DNA of 64,000 nt from Amphritea atlantica. Lineage in GTDB: Bacteria > Pseudomonadota > Gammaproteobacteria > Pseudomonadales > Balneatricaceae. A model generated the notes under the pieces. The model saw only the letters and a list, made by a program, of their open reading frames with translations, was not told where the DNA came from and ran no database searches. A program made the translations under genes and the position numbers. Where the stretch lies: NCBI RefSeq assembly GCF_900111095.1, contig NZ_FOGB01000008.1:1-64000 (forward strand), in the 5' to 3' direction. Numbering within the stretch: position 1 is the stretch's first letter; each line of letters begins with the position of its first letter. Below are positions 8,450 to 16,998 of the stretch, piece after piece.

Positions 8450-9940
8450 GTGGCTGTTGTAACGATTAATTCGGACGTTGAACGCTTTCTGGCGCAACCA
8501 AAAAAACTCTATATCGGTGGCGAGTGGGTTGCGGCCAGTTCCGGGGCAACCTTTGAGATCGAAAACCCGGCGAATAAGCAGGTGTTTGCTCACTGTGCTA
8601 CCGCGGTGGAAGCGGATATTGATGCGGCGGTGCAGGCCGCGCGCGATGCCTTTAACGGTGAATGGTCAACGGTTCAGCCTGCTCAGCGTTCGATTCTGAT
8701 GAACCGGCTGGCGGCACTGATGGAAGCGGACAGCGACAATCTGGCGCAGATTCTGACGCTGGATAATGGTAAGACGCTGCTACATGCCAAGGGTGAGATC
8801 GCTGCGGCGCTGGCTATTCTGCGCTACTTTGCGGGCTGGCCTTCTAAGATAGAGGGCAGCACGCTGCCGGTTTCACCCCGCAGTGGGGCACCGATGTTTG
8901 CCTATACGCGCAAAGAGGCGGTTGGTGTCTGTGCCCTGATTGTTCCCTGGAACTTCCCCCTGTCGATGTGTTTGTGGAAATTGGCACCAGCCCTGGCGAC
9001 CGGTTGTACTTCGGTGTTGAAGCCTTCGGAAACAACACCGCTGGCGGCGTTGCGACTGGCAGAGTTGTTTGATCAGGCGGGCTTCCCGAAAGGGGTGTTT
9101 AACGTTGTTACCGGCTTCGGTGACCGGGCAGGTGCACCGCTGGCGGCGCACAATGATGTCGATAAGATCGCTTTCACCGGTTCGACTCAGGTGGGCAAGA
9201 TGATTGGTCAGGCGGCTCTGGGGAATATGAAAAAAGTCTCCCTCGAACTGGGCGGTAAGTCACCCAACATCATTATGCCGGATGCGGATATTGTCCGAGC
9301 AGCACAGGGGGCAGCAGACGGTATCTTTTACAACCAGGGGCAGGTGTGTACCGCCGCTTCGCGTCTCTATGTCCATGACAGCGTACTGGATCAGACCCTC
9401 GAACAGCTGGCTAAACACGGTTCTGGTTATGTGGTGGGTAATGGCCTGGATAGCGACACCACCATCGGCCCGCTGGTGTCTGCGGCTCAGCATGGCATCG
9501 TCAGTAATTACATTGCAAAAGCGGTGCAGGAGGGGGCTGAACTGATCTGTGGTGGTCAGGCGCCTGCCGGAATGGACCATGGGCATTATATGCAGCCCAC
9601 GGTGTTTCTGGATAAAGCGGAGCAGACCTGTATCGCCCGGGAAGAGATTTTTGGACCGGTAGTCACCGTGATGAGCTGGTCGGATACCGATGAACTGATC
9701 CATCGGGCCAATAACAGTGACTTTGGTCTCGCAGCCGGTGTCTGGACGAATAATCTGCAGAATGCTCATCGCATTGCGGCCCAGCTGAAAGCCGGGTCGG
9801 TTTATGTGAATTGTTGGAATGTGGTCGATCCAGCTGCGCCGTTCGGCGGTTATAAGCAGTCTGGCTGGGGTCGGGAGATGGGGAAAAATGTTATCGATGC
9901 TTACACCGAAACAAAGAGTGTTTTCGTGGACCTGTCGTAA
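8450..9940 (+). CDS. Aldehyde dehydrogenase
   Basis: A 496-residue ALDH-superfamily enzyme with the glutamate in LELGGKS (about E266) and the catalytic cysteine in NQGQVCTAASR (about C300). The GTG at 8450 is preferred: AGGAGA (8439-8444) precedes it by 5 bases, whereas an in-frame ATG at 8423 would overlap the upstream gene. It is 10 bp downstream of the TPP enzyme, so it probably oxidises the aldehyde released by that decarboxylase, as in benzoylformate-to-benzoate routes. The VCTAASR context resembles betaine/aromatic aldehyde dehydrogenases rather than succinate-semialdehyde ones. Substrate inferred only from context. Confidence 0.92.
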   Translation: MAVVTINSDVERFLAQPKKLYIGGEWVAASSGATFEIENPANKQVFAHCATAVEADIDAAVQAARDAFNGEWSTVQPAQRSILMNRLAALMEADSDNLAQILTLDNGKTLLHAKGEIAAALAILRYFAGWPSKIEGSTLPVSPRSGAPMFAYTRKEAVGVCALIVPWNFPLSMCLWKLAPALATGCTSVLKPSETTPLAALRLAELFDQAGFPKGVFNVVTGFGDRAGAPLAAHNDVDKIAFTGSTQVGKMIGQAALGNMKKVSLELGGKSPNIIMPDADIVRAAQGAADGIFYNQGQVCTAASRLYVHDSVLDQTLEQLAKHGSGYVVGNGLDSDTTIGPLVSAAQHGIVSNYIAKAVQEGAELICGGQAPAGMDHGHYMQPTVFLDKAEQTCIAREEIFGPVVTVMSWSDTDELIHRANNSDFGLAAGVWTNNLQNAHRIAAQLKAGSVYVNCWNVVDPAAPFGGYKQSGWGREMGKNVIDAYTETKSVFVDLS

Positions 9941-9960
9941 TAAGAGTTGAGGAATTTAAG

Positions 9961-10755
9961 ATGGATTTAGAACTAAAAGATCGCGTTGCTATTGTCACCG
10001 GTGGCGGTATGGGTATCGGTAAAGATGTGGCCCGTTTCCTGGCGGAAGAGGGGTGTGATGTGGTGATCTGTGCCCGGACGATGTCGGTGCTGGAAGCCAC
10101 TGCTGCGGAAATTTCAGAAGCAACCGGCCGTCGTGTGTTGCCGCTGTTCTGCGATACCAACAGCGATGATGCGGTAAACGCCATGGTGGAGAAAACCATC
10201 GAGGCATTTGGCCGGGTTGATATTCTGGTGAATGGCGCGGCGGCACCGTCCGGTGTGGTTCGCAACTCCATTGAGTTTGCCGGTGCCGATGAGCTGCTGG
10301 GCGATATGAACACCAAAGTCATCGGTTACTTCCGCTGTGCTAAAGCGGTCACTCCACACATGAAGAAGGCAGGCTTTGGTCGCATCATCAATATTGGGGG
10401 GCTGACCGGACGTAGCAGCAAGGTGATGTCGGGTATGCGTAACCTGGCCATCGTACATATGACCAAGAACCTGTCTGACCAGTTGGGGCCTTTCGGGATT
10501 ACCTGCAACATCATTCACCCGGGTGTTGTGGATACCCCTCACATCCATGAACTGTATGAGCGTGAAGGGGTCTTGCAGGGTAAAACCCCTGCCGAGATTG
10601 AACAGGGCTATATCGATGTCACACCGATCAAGCGGACACTGCAGCCGGTAGAAATGGGCTGGCTGATCGCCTTCCTGGCGTCTCCGAAGGCGGGAGCGGT
10701 TACCGGCGAGTCAATCGGTATCGATGGTGGTTTAACCCGCGGTATCTTTATCTAG
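9961..10755 (+). CDS. SDR-fold protein lacking the catalytic Ser-Tyr-Lys
   Basis: A 264-residue short-chain dehydrogenase/reductase fold. It has an intact nucleotide-binding TGGGMGIG at 13-20, the structural asparagine in NTKV (117) and a C-terminal GESIGIDGG. Anchored on the following MTKNLSDQLG helix, the expected Ser, Tyr and Lys are Gly147, Ser157 and Asn161, and the loop between them is about three residues short. NNAG is also altered to NGAA. It may still bind NAD(P) but probably does not perform standard SDR hydride transfer; it could be a regulatory, scaffolding or alternative-chemistry protein. It is embedded in the catabolic run, 20 bp after the aldehyde dehydrogenase. Confidence 0.85.
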   Translation: MDLELKDRVAIVTGGGMGIGKDVARFLAEEGCDVVICARTMSVLEATAAEISEATGRRVLPLFCDTNSDDAVNAMVEKTIEAFGRVDILVNGAAAPSGVVRNSIEFAGADELLGDMNTKVIGYFRCAKAVTPHMKKAGFGRIINIGGLTGRSSKVMSGMRNLAIVHMTKNLSDQLGPFGITCNIIHPGVVDTPHIHELYEREGVLQGKTPAEIEQGYIDVTPIKRTLQPVEMGWLIAFLASPKAGAVTGESIGIDGGLTRGIFI

Positions 10756-10766
10756 GAGGCATGAAC

Positions 10767-11801
10767 ATGAGTGGAACATTATTAGTTGCAACGGCCGGCC
10801 AGGGCGTTATTAAAAGTGGTGATAACGGTCAGACCTGGCACCGTCTGAGTCTGGGGCAGGATATCGAATTTGATGCGATAACCCGCTCTCTGGACATGCA
10901 TCCCGATGAGCCGGAAAAGATCTATATAGGCACCGATACCGGTTTGTGTATCAGTGATGATGCGGGGGCCAATTGGAAGCACGTTGAAACCCCGTTCAAT
11001 GGTGAGACGGTATGGAAGGTGGCGGTTGATCCGGCTAACCCTCAGCGGGTCTTTGTCGGTACCGGCGCGCCTTCACGTGCAGTGCTGTGGCGCACCACCG
11101 ATGGCTGCAAAACCTGGGATCGTGCACCGGTTGAGATTCCTGAGTTCTGTGCCGGGGTTAACAAGCCGCGCCTGCTGGCGTTCTCTTATGACCCGACCGA
11201 CGCCAACAAGCTGTGGTTTGGTCTGGAAGAGGGTGGCCTGTTCAAGAGTGTGGATGGTGGTGACAGCTGGGAACGGATCGATGACCGTCTGCTGTGGGAC
11301 TATAACTCCGATATCCACAATATCAATGTCCTGCCTAATCATGGCAATAAGGTGGTTGTGGTTGTTTGTGTTAACGCCATTTACACCAGCCACGATGAGG
11401 GGATGACCTGGAAGGGTGTCAATCCTAAATCCGCTTTTGGTTTGTATTACGCCCGGGCGACTGCGGTACCTCATGGTTCCGAAGATACTATCTATGTCAG
11501 TATCTCCGATGGCACACCGGGAACCACCAGTCAGCTTGTTGTCTCTCGCGATGCGGGCGAGAGCTGGGAAAAACTGCCACTGCCGGTGCAGCCTAACTCC
11601 TGTATCTGGGGTATCCATGTGAATCCTGCCAACCCGGAACAGATTGTTATGGGCTGCAAGTATGGGCACCTGTTTACCAGTGATAAAGCCGGTCTCTCCT
11701 GGAAGAAAGAGTGGCGTGAATTCAGTGAGATCGCTGATGTTCTCTGGACCCCCGCTCAGGCTGAAATTGCGGTTGCTCACCAATCTGTTATCAACCCGTA
11801 A
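10767..11801 (+). CDS. BNR/sialidase-like beta-propeller protein
   Basis: About 344 residues made of repeated Asp-box (BNR) motifs: SGDNGQTW, SDDAGANW, TTDGCKTW, SVDGGDSW, SHDEGMTW, SRDAGESW and SDKAGLSW, one per propeller blade. There is no signal peptide, which is unusual because most Asp-box propellers are exported. The ATG at 10767 is chosen because AGGAGG is 7 bases upstream; an ATG at 10761 would be only one base away. It lies 11 bp after the SDR-like gene and 12 bp before the VOC gene. Function unknown: a cytoplasmic glycosidase- or lactonase-like enzyme or a binding protein are possibilities. Confidence 0.82.
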   Translation: MSGTLLVATAGQGVIKSGDNGQTWHRLSLGQDIEFDAITRSLDMHPDEPEKIYIGTDTGLCISDDAGANWKHVETPFNGETVWKVAVDPANPQRVFVGTGAPSRAVLWRTTDGCKTWDRAPVEIPEFCAGVNKPRLLAFSYDPTDANKLWFGLEEGGLFKSVDGGDSWERIDDRLLWDYNSDIHNINVLPNHGNKVVVVVCVNAIYTSHDEGMTWKGVNPKSAFGLYYARATAVPHGSEDTIYVSISDGTPGTTSQLVVSRDAGESWEKLPLPVQPNSCIWGIHVNPANPEQIVMGCKYGHLFTSDKAGLSWKKEWREFSEIADVLWTPAQAEIAVAHQSVINP

Positions 11802-11813
11802 ACCGAGGTAGAT

Positions 11814-12272
11814 ATGAAAATTAAAGTAAACAGAACCCATATTGCCCTGTTCGTGACTGATCCTGAAACGTCAGCTGCATGGTATGAAGATGTCCTGCAG
11901 ATGGAACGTATGGCCTGCAATGGTAACGACTGGATCATGATGGGGTTTGGTGAAAAACATCATGATATCGCTCTGATCAAAGCCCCGGCGGGATCTGCCC
12001 AGGGCACTCTGGGTCTGCAGCACTACGGCCTGGAGATCGACGGGGATGAAACCATCCTGCGTACTCTGTACGGCATGTTACTGACGAAGAAGGTGAACGT
12101 TGTAAAAACCACCGATCATGAGATTGGCCGGGGGGTTTACTTTACCGATCCTGATGGTAACCGGCTGGAGTTCTTTCTGGAAACAGAACACGACGATGAA
12201 CTGGCCAAACAGCGGTTTAAAGCAGCCAATGCGCCCAGCCGGGAGATTGTTCTTGAGCCAATATTTGAATAA
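11814..12272 (+). CDS. VOC-superfamily protein (glyoxalase/extradiol dioxygenase-like)
   Basis: A 152-residue protein with paired beta-alpha-beta-beta-beta units of the vicinal oxygen chelate fold. Candidate metal ligands are the histidine in RTHIALFV (about residue 9), the histidine in LQHYGLEI (about 71) and the glutamate in NRLEFFLE (about 120), matching the usual His-His-Glu pattern. It is much shorter than two-domain type I extradiol dioxygenases (~290 residues), so it could be a small ring-cleavage dioxygenase, a glyoxalase-like isomerase or an epimerase. In this operon, ring cleavage after the flavin hydroxylase is an attractive but unproven role. Confidence 0.85.
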   Translation: MKIKVNRTHIALFVTDPETSAAWYEDVLQMERMACNGNDWIMMGFGEKHHDIALIKAPAGSAQGTLGLQHYGLEIDGDETILRTLYGMLLTKKVNVVKTTDHEIGRGVYFTDPDGNRLEFFLETEHDDELAKQRFKAANAPSREIVLEPIFE

Positions 12273-12317
12273 TTGTTAGTCACTAATGTTTAGTTGTTAA
12301 TTGTGAAGGTAATCGTA

Positions 12318-12920
12318 ATGAAAGACGCTAATTTTGGGCCATACCATATCCGTAAGTGGTTCAGTTTCTACGAAGAAACCCTGGCAAATGAAACCGGTAT
12401 TCTGGCTGATGGTGAGCCGGTTAAGAAATATGTTATTGCTGCTGCCATCCAGAATCCGTTTGCGGGTCAGTTCAGTGAAGATCTGTCTGCGTTGATTGAA
12501 AACTCTCCGGAGCTGGGTCACGAGTTTGGTCGACGTATCAAAGAACTGGCCGGCGATAACCCTATTGTCAGCTACGGCAAAGCGATTCTGGTTGGTGCTG
12601 ATGGTGAGTATGAACACGGTAACGCGTTTCTGACTAACCCCGCTGCAGACCCGGTGCGTGACGCCCTGGGTGGTGGTAAGTCGTGGGTGCCTTCAACGGG
12701 CAAGATCGGCGGCCCGGGTGCTACGCTTGATGTGCCGCTGGCGCATAAGGATGCCCTCTATGTGCGTTCACATTATGACTCTATCTCGGTCTCATTTAAT
12801 GATGCGCCCCGTAACGACGAGGTGTTGATTGTGTGGGCATTTGCAACCCGTGGTCGCCTGCATGCACGTTTGGGTGGGCTGAAAGCGGAAGACGCTAAAT
12901 GCGAAAACGGTCTGGTGTAA
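12318..12920 (+). CDS. Amino acid synthesis family protein (DUF1185)
   Basis: About 200 residues matching the DUF1185/AA_synth family (PF06684) in length and in motifs such as VKKYVIAAAIQNPFAG, LVGADGEYEHGNAFLT and GKIGGPGATLDVPLAHKDA. Despite the family name, the biochemical role is not established to my knowledge. The ATG at 12318 is chosen over an in-frame start at 12294 because GAAGG is suitably spaced. It lies between the VOC and alpha/beta hydrolase genes, so it probably acts on or stabilises a ring-cleavage-type intermediate; that is inference from context. Confidence 0.8.
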   Translation: MKDANFGPYHIRKWFSFYEETLANETGILADGEPVKKYVIAAAIQNPFAGQFSEDLSALIENSPELGHEFGRRIKELAGDNPIVSYGKAILVGADGEYEHGNAFLTNPAADPVRDALGGGKSWVPSTGKIGGPGATLDVPLAHKDALYVRSHYDSISVSFNDAPRNDEVLIVWAFATRGRLHARLGGLKAEDAKCENGLV

Positions 12921-12970
12921 GACGGTTCCACAAACAGAGTTTTTAGTTATAGCGTAAACAGAGGTGTCCG

Positions 12971-13807
12971 ATGGCCCCAAGCAGTCATTTCTTTAACAGT
13001 GGCGATCTGAAACTGCACTACCTACAGTGGGGTGATCCGCAGGGAATTCCGGTGGTGATGTTGCATGGTTTAAGGGGGTTTGCAGAAACCTGGCAGGAAC
13101 TTGTCACTGCACTGGGTGATCAGTATCGCTGTTTTGCGCTGGATCAGCGGGGCCGGGGGGAGAGTGACTGGGGGCCTGTCAGTGGCTATCACACCGATAC
13201 CTATGTGGAAGACCTGAACGCTTTCATCGGTCACCTGGGGCTTGATCGGTTTATTCTGATCGGCCATTCGTTGGGCGGCACCAATGCCCTCGAATATACC
13301 CGGCAATACCCCGACAAGGTGCAACTGCTGGTGATTGAAGATATCGGTCCGGGGTCTTCCAACCGGGGTGACGGTGCTGAGCGTATCCGTCGGGAGATGC
13401 GCAATACTCCGTTATCTTTTGCCTCTTGGGAAGAGGCTGAAAGGTTCTGGCGCAGCAGCCGTCCCAATCTGACAGAGGAGGCGCTCGCTGCCCGGCTTAA
13501 GTTTTCCCTGCGGGAGCAGGATGGAAGAGTAACCTGGAAGCATGATCAGCAAGGCATTGCTGAAGCGCGTCTGACGATTGAGCCGATCGATCTCTGGCCC
13601 GCTGTTAACGCCATACGAATTCCCTCTCTGCTGGTGAAGGGAGGTAATTCAGATTTTCTGCCAGCCGCGACGGTAAAAGAGGTTATTGAAAAGAACCCGT
13701 GCTTTAGCGCTGTGACCGTCGATAACGCCAGCCATTACGTTCATGACGATCAGCCTGAGAAGTTTAATGAGGCCGTAGTGCGTTTTGTACAGAGCGCTTC
13801 GGTTTAA
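12971..13807 (+). CDS. Alpha/beta hydrolase (MhpC-like)
   Basis: A 278-residue alpha/beta hydrolase. The HGLRG motif near residue 32 forms the oxyanion region. The nucleophile elbow GHSLGG lies at about 97-102. A charge-relay aspartate is likely in KGGNSDFLP and the histidine in NASHYVHDDQP. C-C bond hydrolases of meta-cleavage pathways (MhpC, BphD) share this size and layout, so cleavage of a vinylogous diketone or an ester is plausible. GAGG is 6 bases before the ATG. Its position next to a flavin hydroxylase and upstream of a hydratase supports a ring-fission role without proving it. Confidence 0.87.
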   Translation: MAPSSHFFNSGDLKLHYLQWGDPQGIPVVMLHGLRGFAETWQELVTALGDQYRCFALDQRGRGESDWGPVSGYHTDTYVEDLNAFIGHLGLDRFILIGHSLGGTNALEYTRQYPDKVQLLVIEDIGPGSSNRGDGAERIRREMRNTPLSFASWEEAERFWRSSRPNLTEEALAARLKFSLREQDGRVTWKHDQQGIAEARLTIEPIDLWPAVNAIRIPSLLVKGGNSDFLPAATVKEVIEKNPCFSAVTVDNASHYVHDDQPEKFNEAVVRFVQSASV

Positions 13808-13830
13808 AAAATAAGAGAGAGACTATTCTG

Positions 13831-15438
13831 ATGGAAACACAAAAAACACAGGTTGTTATTGTTGGTGGTGGGCCTAACGGCATCACGCTGGCGAACTACA
13901 TGGGCATGTACGGTATTCAGACCGTTGTGCTTGAAGCGTCGGAAGAGATTCTGCCATATCCCCGTGCCGTTGGCATGGATGATGAGGCGATGCGGGTACT
14001 GCAGGGAGCTGGACTGGCGGATGAAGCGATCAAGGACATGATCCGCAACGTGCCACTGCGTTACTACAACGCCCGTGGTGTTTGCTTTGCCGAGGTGAAG
14101 CCGAAGACTGCGCAATATGGCTGGCCGATGCGCAACATTTTTATGCAGCAACTGACCGAAGCCACGATGCGCGAGGGGCTACAGCGCTTTGATAATGTTG
14201 ATCTGCGCCTGGGTCACACTATGGAGTCCATCTCTCAGACTGATGATCGGGTGACCCTTGAGGTCACGGATAATACGGGCAAGGCCTACACACTGGAAGC
14301 GGACTTTGTGGTGGCATCAGACGGTGCCCGTTCTGAGGTGCGCAAGCAGCTGGAGATCGGTTATACCGGCATCACTCACGAAGCGAAATGGGTTGTGGTG
14401 GATGCCGCGAATGATAAGCTCAATGCCCCCTATACGGCGTTGCATGCGGATCCTTCACGCCCGTTTGTCTGTATCTATCTGCCCTATCAGTACCGTCGCT
14501 GGGAGTTCATGCTGTTCCCCCATGAGAATGAGGAGGAGATGTGTCAGGAGGAGGTGATCCGCAAACTGATCCGGGGTCATATCGGCGATGACGTGGATGA
14601 TCTGGATATCGTGCGGATTCGTGCGTATACCCATAACTCCCGGGTGGCGGACACCTTTACCAAAGGGCGGGTAATGCTCTGTGGTGATGCTGCCCACATT
14701 ACACCGCCCTGGGCGGGTCAGGGGCTGAACTCCGGTCTGCGTGATGTGGTGAACATCGCCTGGAAGGTTGCCGCTGCCGCTAAAGGACGCATCCCTGTCA
14801 GTGTGCTTAACACCTATGATCAGGAACGTCGGGGCCATGCCACCGATCTGATCGCCCTGGCTGACAATATGGGCGCGGTGCTGGGGATGACGAACCCGAT
14901 TCTGGCCGGTATCCGAGACTGGATCTTCAAGGCGTCAGACTCAGTGGATAACCTGCGCGAGCATCTGGTTGAGTTTAAGTTCAAGCCGAAGGCTCATATC
15001 ACCAAAGGCATTGTTCATCACGAAGCGGATGAGATCTATCCTGACAGTCTGGTGGGCCAGCTGTTTATTCAGCCGGACGTTGAAACGGCTGATGGCAGCC
15101 GGGAGAAATTCGATGAGGTGCAGGGCCCCTGGTTCTCGGTAATCGGCTTCCGTACTAACCCGCTGGCCAACGTTTCCGAAGAGAATAAAGCGTTCTGGGC
15201 AGGTCTGGACACCCGTTATATTCAGGTGAATCGCTCCAAAAGTGGTTTTAGCTATCATGAGCGCTTGCAGGCCGAGGGCGTGGTCAGTGTTGAAGATGTT
15301 GACCATACGCTGGAGGACTGGTTTACCGCCGCGCGGGATAAGATTGTTATCGTCCGACCGGACCGGTTTGTTGCTGCAATCTGCTCGCCTTCCCGGTTGA
15401 ATGAAGCTCTGGATGCCCTGCGTAAACAGTTGAGCTAA
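13831..15438 (+). CDS. FAD-dependent aromatic hydroxylase (MhpA-like)
   Basis: A 535-residue class A flavoprotein monooxygenase. It has the FAD-binding GGGPNG near residue 13, the DG motif VASDGARSEVRKQL (about 163) that contacts FAD and NAD(P)H, and the GD motif MLCGDAAHITPPWAGQGLNSG (about 287). Length and order match 3-(3-hydroxyphenyl)propionate hydroxylase MhpA and related phenolic-acid hydroxylases. It would insert one oxygen from O2 into a phenol-type substrate using NAD(P)H. It is the strongest clue that the cluster handles an aromatic compound. A hairpin terminator follows directly at 15448. Substrate specificity cannot be assigned. Confidence 0.92.
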   Translation: METQKTQVVIVGGGPNGITLANYMGMYGIQTVVLEASEEILPYPRAVGMDDEAMRVLQGAGLADEAIKDMIRNVPLRYYNARGVCFAEVKPKTAQYGWPMRNIFMQQLTEATMREGLQRFDNVDLRLGHTMESISQTDDRVTLEVTDNTGKAYTLEADFVVASDGARSEVRKQLEIGYTGITHEAKWVVVDAANDKLNAPYTALHADPSRPFVCIYLPYQYRRWEFMLFPHENEEEMCQEEVIRKLIRGHIGDDVDDLDIVRIRAYTHNSRVADTFTKGRVMLCGDAAHITPPWAGQGLNSGLRDVVNIAWKVAAAAKGRIPVSVLNTYDQERRGHATDLIALADNMGAVLGMTNPILAGIRDWIFKASDSVDNLREHLVEFKFKPKAHITKGIVHHEADEIYPDSLVGQLFIQPDVETADGSREKFDEVQGPWFSVIGFRTNPLANVSEENKAFWAGLDTRYIQVNRSKSGFSYHERLQAEGVVSVEDVDHTLEDWFTAARDKIVIVRPDRFVAAICSPSRLNEALDALRKQLS

Positions 15439-15447
15439 TTTTTCGGG

Positions 15448-15478
15448 GCCGCAGTAAGGCATCTTCGCTGCGGCTTTT
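15448..15478 (+). terminator. Hairpin terminator/attenuator inside the catabolic run
   Basis: Arms GCCGCAG and CTGCGGC enclose a 13-base loop and are followed by TTTT, 9 bp after the flavin hydroxylase stop. The short U run suggests partial termination between the upstream genes and the gabD-like gene at 15541, which may also have its own promoter. Confidence 0.65.
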
Positions 15479-15540
15479 CTGACTGTTATTTTTCACTGAT
15501 GTTTCTCACTGACATGATCCATTAAGAAAGAGTTTATTGC

Positions 15541-16998
15541 ATGCTGTCACTTTCAAATCCTGAGCTACTTAAGAGCTCGTGTTTCATCAATGGCGAATGG
15601 GTCGGCGCTGATTCAGGCGACACCATCGATGTCATTAATCCTGCAGATGATTCTGTCATCATTGATGTGCCTGTGATGGGGCAGAAGGAGACCGAAGCCG
15701 CCATCGGTTTCGCTGCGACAGCCTGGAAGCCCTGGAAGAAAACAACGGCAAAGCATCGTGCGCAAATTTTACGTCGGTGGTTTGATCTGATTATGGCTAA
15801 TCAGGACGACCTGGGTAAGATTCTCTCGGCGGAACAGGGTAAACCCATCCCCGAAGCAAAAGGTGAGATCGCCTATGCAGCCTCTTTCATTGAATGGTTT
15901 TCTGAAGAAGCGAAGCGGACTTACGGGGATGTGATTCCTGAAGTTGTTCCCGGCACCCGTCTGACCGTGAGAAAAGAGCCGATCGGTGTCTGTGCAGCCG
16001 TCACACCTTGGAACTTCCCGGCGGCGATGATTACCCGTAAAGCCGGGCCGGCTCTGGCTGCCGGTTGTCCGATCATTATCAAACCGGCTTCGCAGACGCC
16101 TCTGACTGCGTTTGCGCTGGCGTATCTGGCCCACGAGGCGGGGGTGCCAGCAGGTGTATTGCAGGTGATTAATGGCCGCTCTTCTGAGATCGGTACGGCG
16201 CTGTGTGAAAACCCTACCGTGCGCAAACTGTCGTTCACCGGGTCAACCGATATTGGCAAGCTGCTGATGCAACAGTGCGCTGCTAATGTGAAAAAAGTCT
16301 CTCTGGAGCTGGGCGGCAATGCGCCGTTTATCGTCTTTGATGATGCTGATCTGGATAAATCGGTTGAGGGGGCGCTGATCGCCAAGTTCCGTAACAACGG
16401 TCAGACCTGTGTCTGTGCCAACCGCATACTGGTACAGAGCGGTGTGTATGATGCGTTTTCTGCCAAGCTGGCTGCAGCGGTCGATAAGCTGGTGGTGGCT
16501 GATGGTGCTACTGCGGGGGCCGAGCTTGGTCCGCTGATTGATCGTAAAGCCTACCGCTCGATTAAAGCGATGATCGATGATGCCACGGCTAAAGGCGCGG
16601 TACAGATTACCTCACGAAATGTTGAGTTTGACGAGCAGCAGCGCTTTATGAACCCGGTCGTCCTGGGGGATGCGCAGCGCTCAATGGATTTTTATGCCGA
16701 TGAGATCTTTGGCCCGGTGGCGGCGCTGTTTAAGTTTGACAGCATCGATGACGCGATCGAGATGGCCAACGATACGGAATATGGTCTGGCGTCGTATATG
16801 TATACCCAGAGCATCTCCACCTATATCCACGTCAGCGAAGCGCTGGAGTATGGCATGGTGGGGGTGAACACGGGCCTGATCTCCAATGAAGTTGCGCCGT
16901 TTGGGGGGATCAAATCGTCCGGTATCGGTCGTGAAGGTTCGAAGTACGGCATTGAAGATTATCTGGAAATTAAATATGTCTGTCTGGGTGGTCTGTGA
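15541..16998 (+). CDS. NAD(P)-dependent succinate-semialdehyde dehydrogenase-like enzyme
   Basis: A 485-residue ALDH of the GabD group. The cysteine environment NNGQTCVCANR (catalytic C290 and the redox-partner C292) is the hallmark of succinate/glutarate-semialdehyde dehydrogenases, and VSLELGGNAPFIVF carries the general base (about E256). It would convert a semialdehyde to a dicarboxylate entering central metabolism. It is separated from the upstream hydroxylase by a hairpin and overlaps the next gene by one base. Although gabD is a recognisable relative, the substrate here may be another semialdehyde, so no symbol is given. Confidence 0.9.
   Translation: MLSLSNPELLKSSCFINGEWVGADSGDTIDVINPADDSVIIDVPVMGQKETEAAIGFAATAWKPWKKTTAKHRAQILRRWFDLIMANQDDLGKILSAEQGKPIPEAKGEIAYAASFIEWFSEEAKRTYGDVIPEVVPGTRLTVRKEPIGVCAAVTPWNFPAAMITRKAGPALAAGCPIIIKPASQTPLTAFALAYLAHEAGVPAGVLQVINGRSSEIGTALCENPTVRKLSFTGSTDIGKLLMQQCAANVKKVSLELGGNAPFIVFDDADLDKSVEGALIAKFRNNGQTCVCANRILVQSGVYDAFSAKLAAAVDKLVVADGATAGAELGPLIDRKAYRSIKAMIDDATAKGAVQITSRNVEFDEQQRFMNPVVLGDAQRSMDFYADEIFGPVAALFKFDSIDDAIEMANDTEYGLASYMYTQSISTYIHVSEALEYGMVGVNTGLISNEVAPFGGIKSSGIGREGSKYGIEDYLEIKYVCLGGL

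Noticed and set aside
11073-11840. A 255-codon leftward open frame across the BNR gene
   Set aside because: The sense strand encodes a clear Asp-box propeller with a good ribosome-binding site; the antisense frame has no family features.
15495-15515. A further IclR-type operator before the gabD-like gene (TTCTCACTGACATGATC)
   Set aside because: The left half matches but the right half is displaced by one base and degenerate, so it is not convincing.
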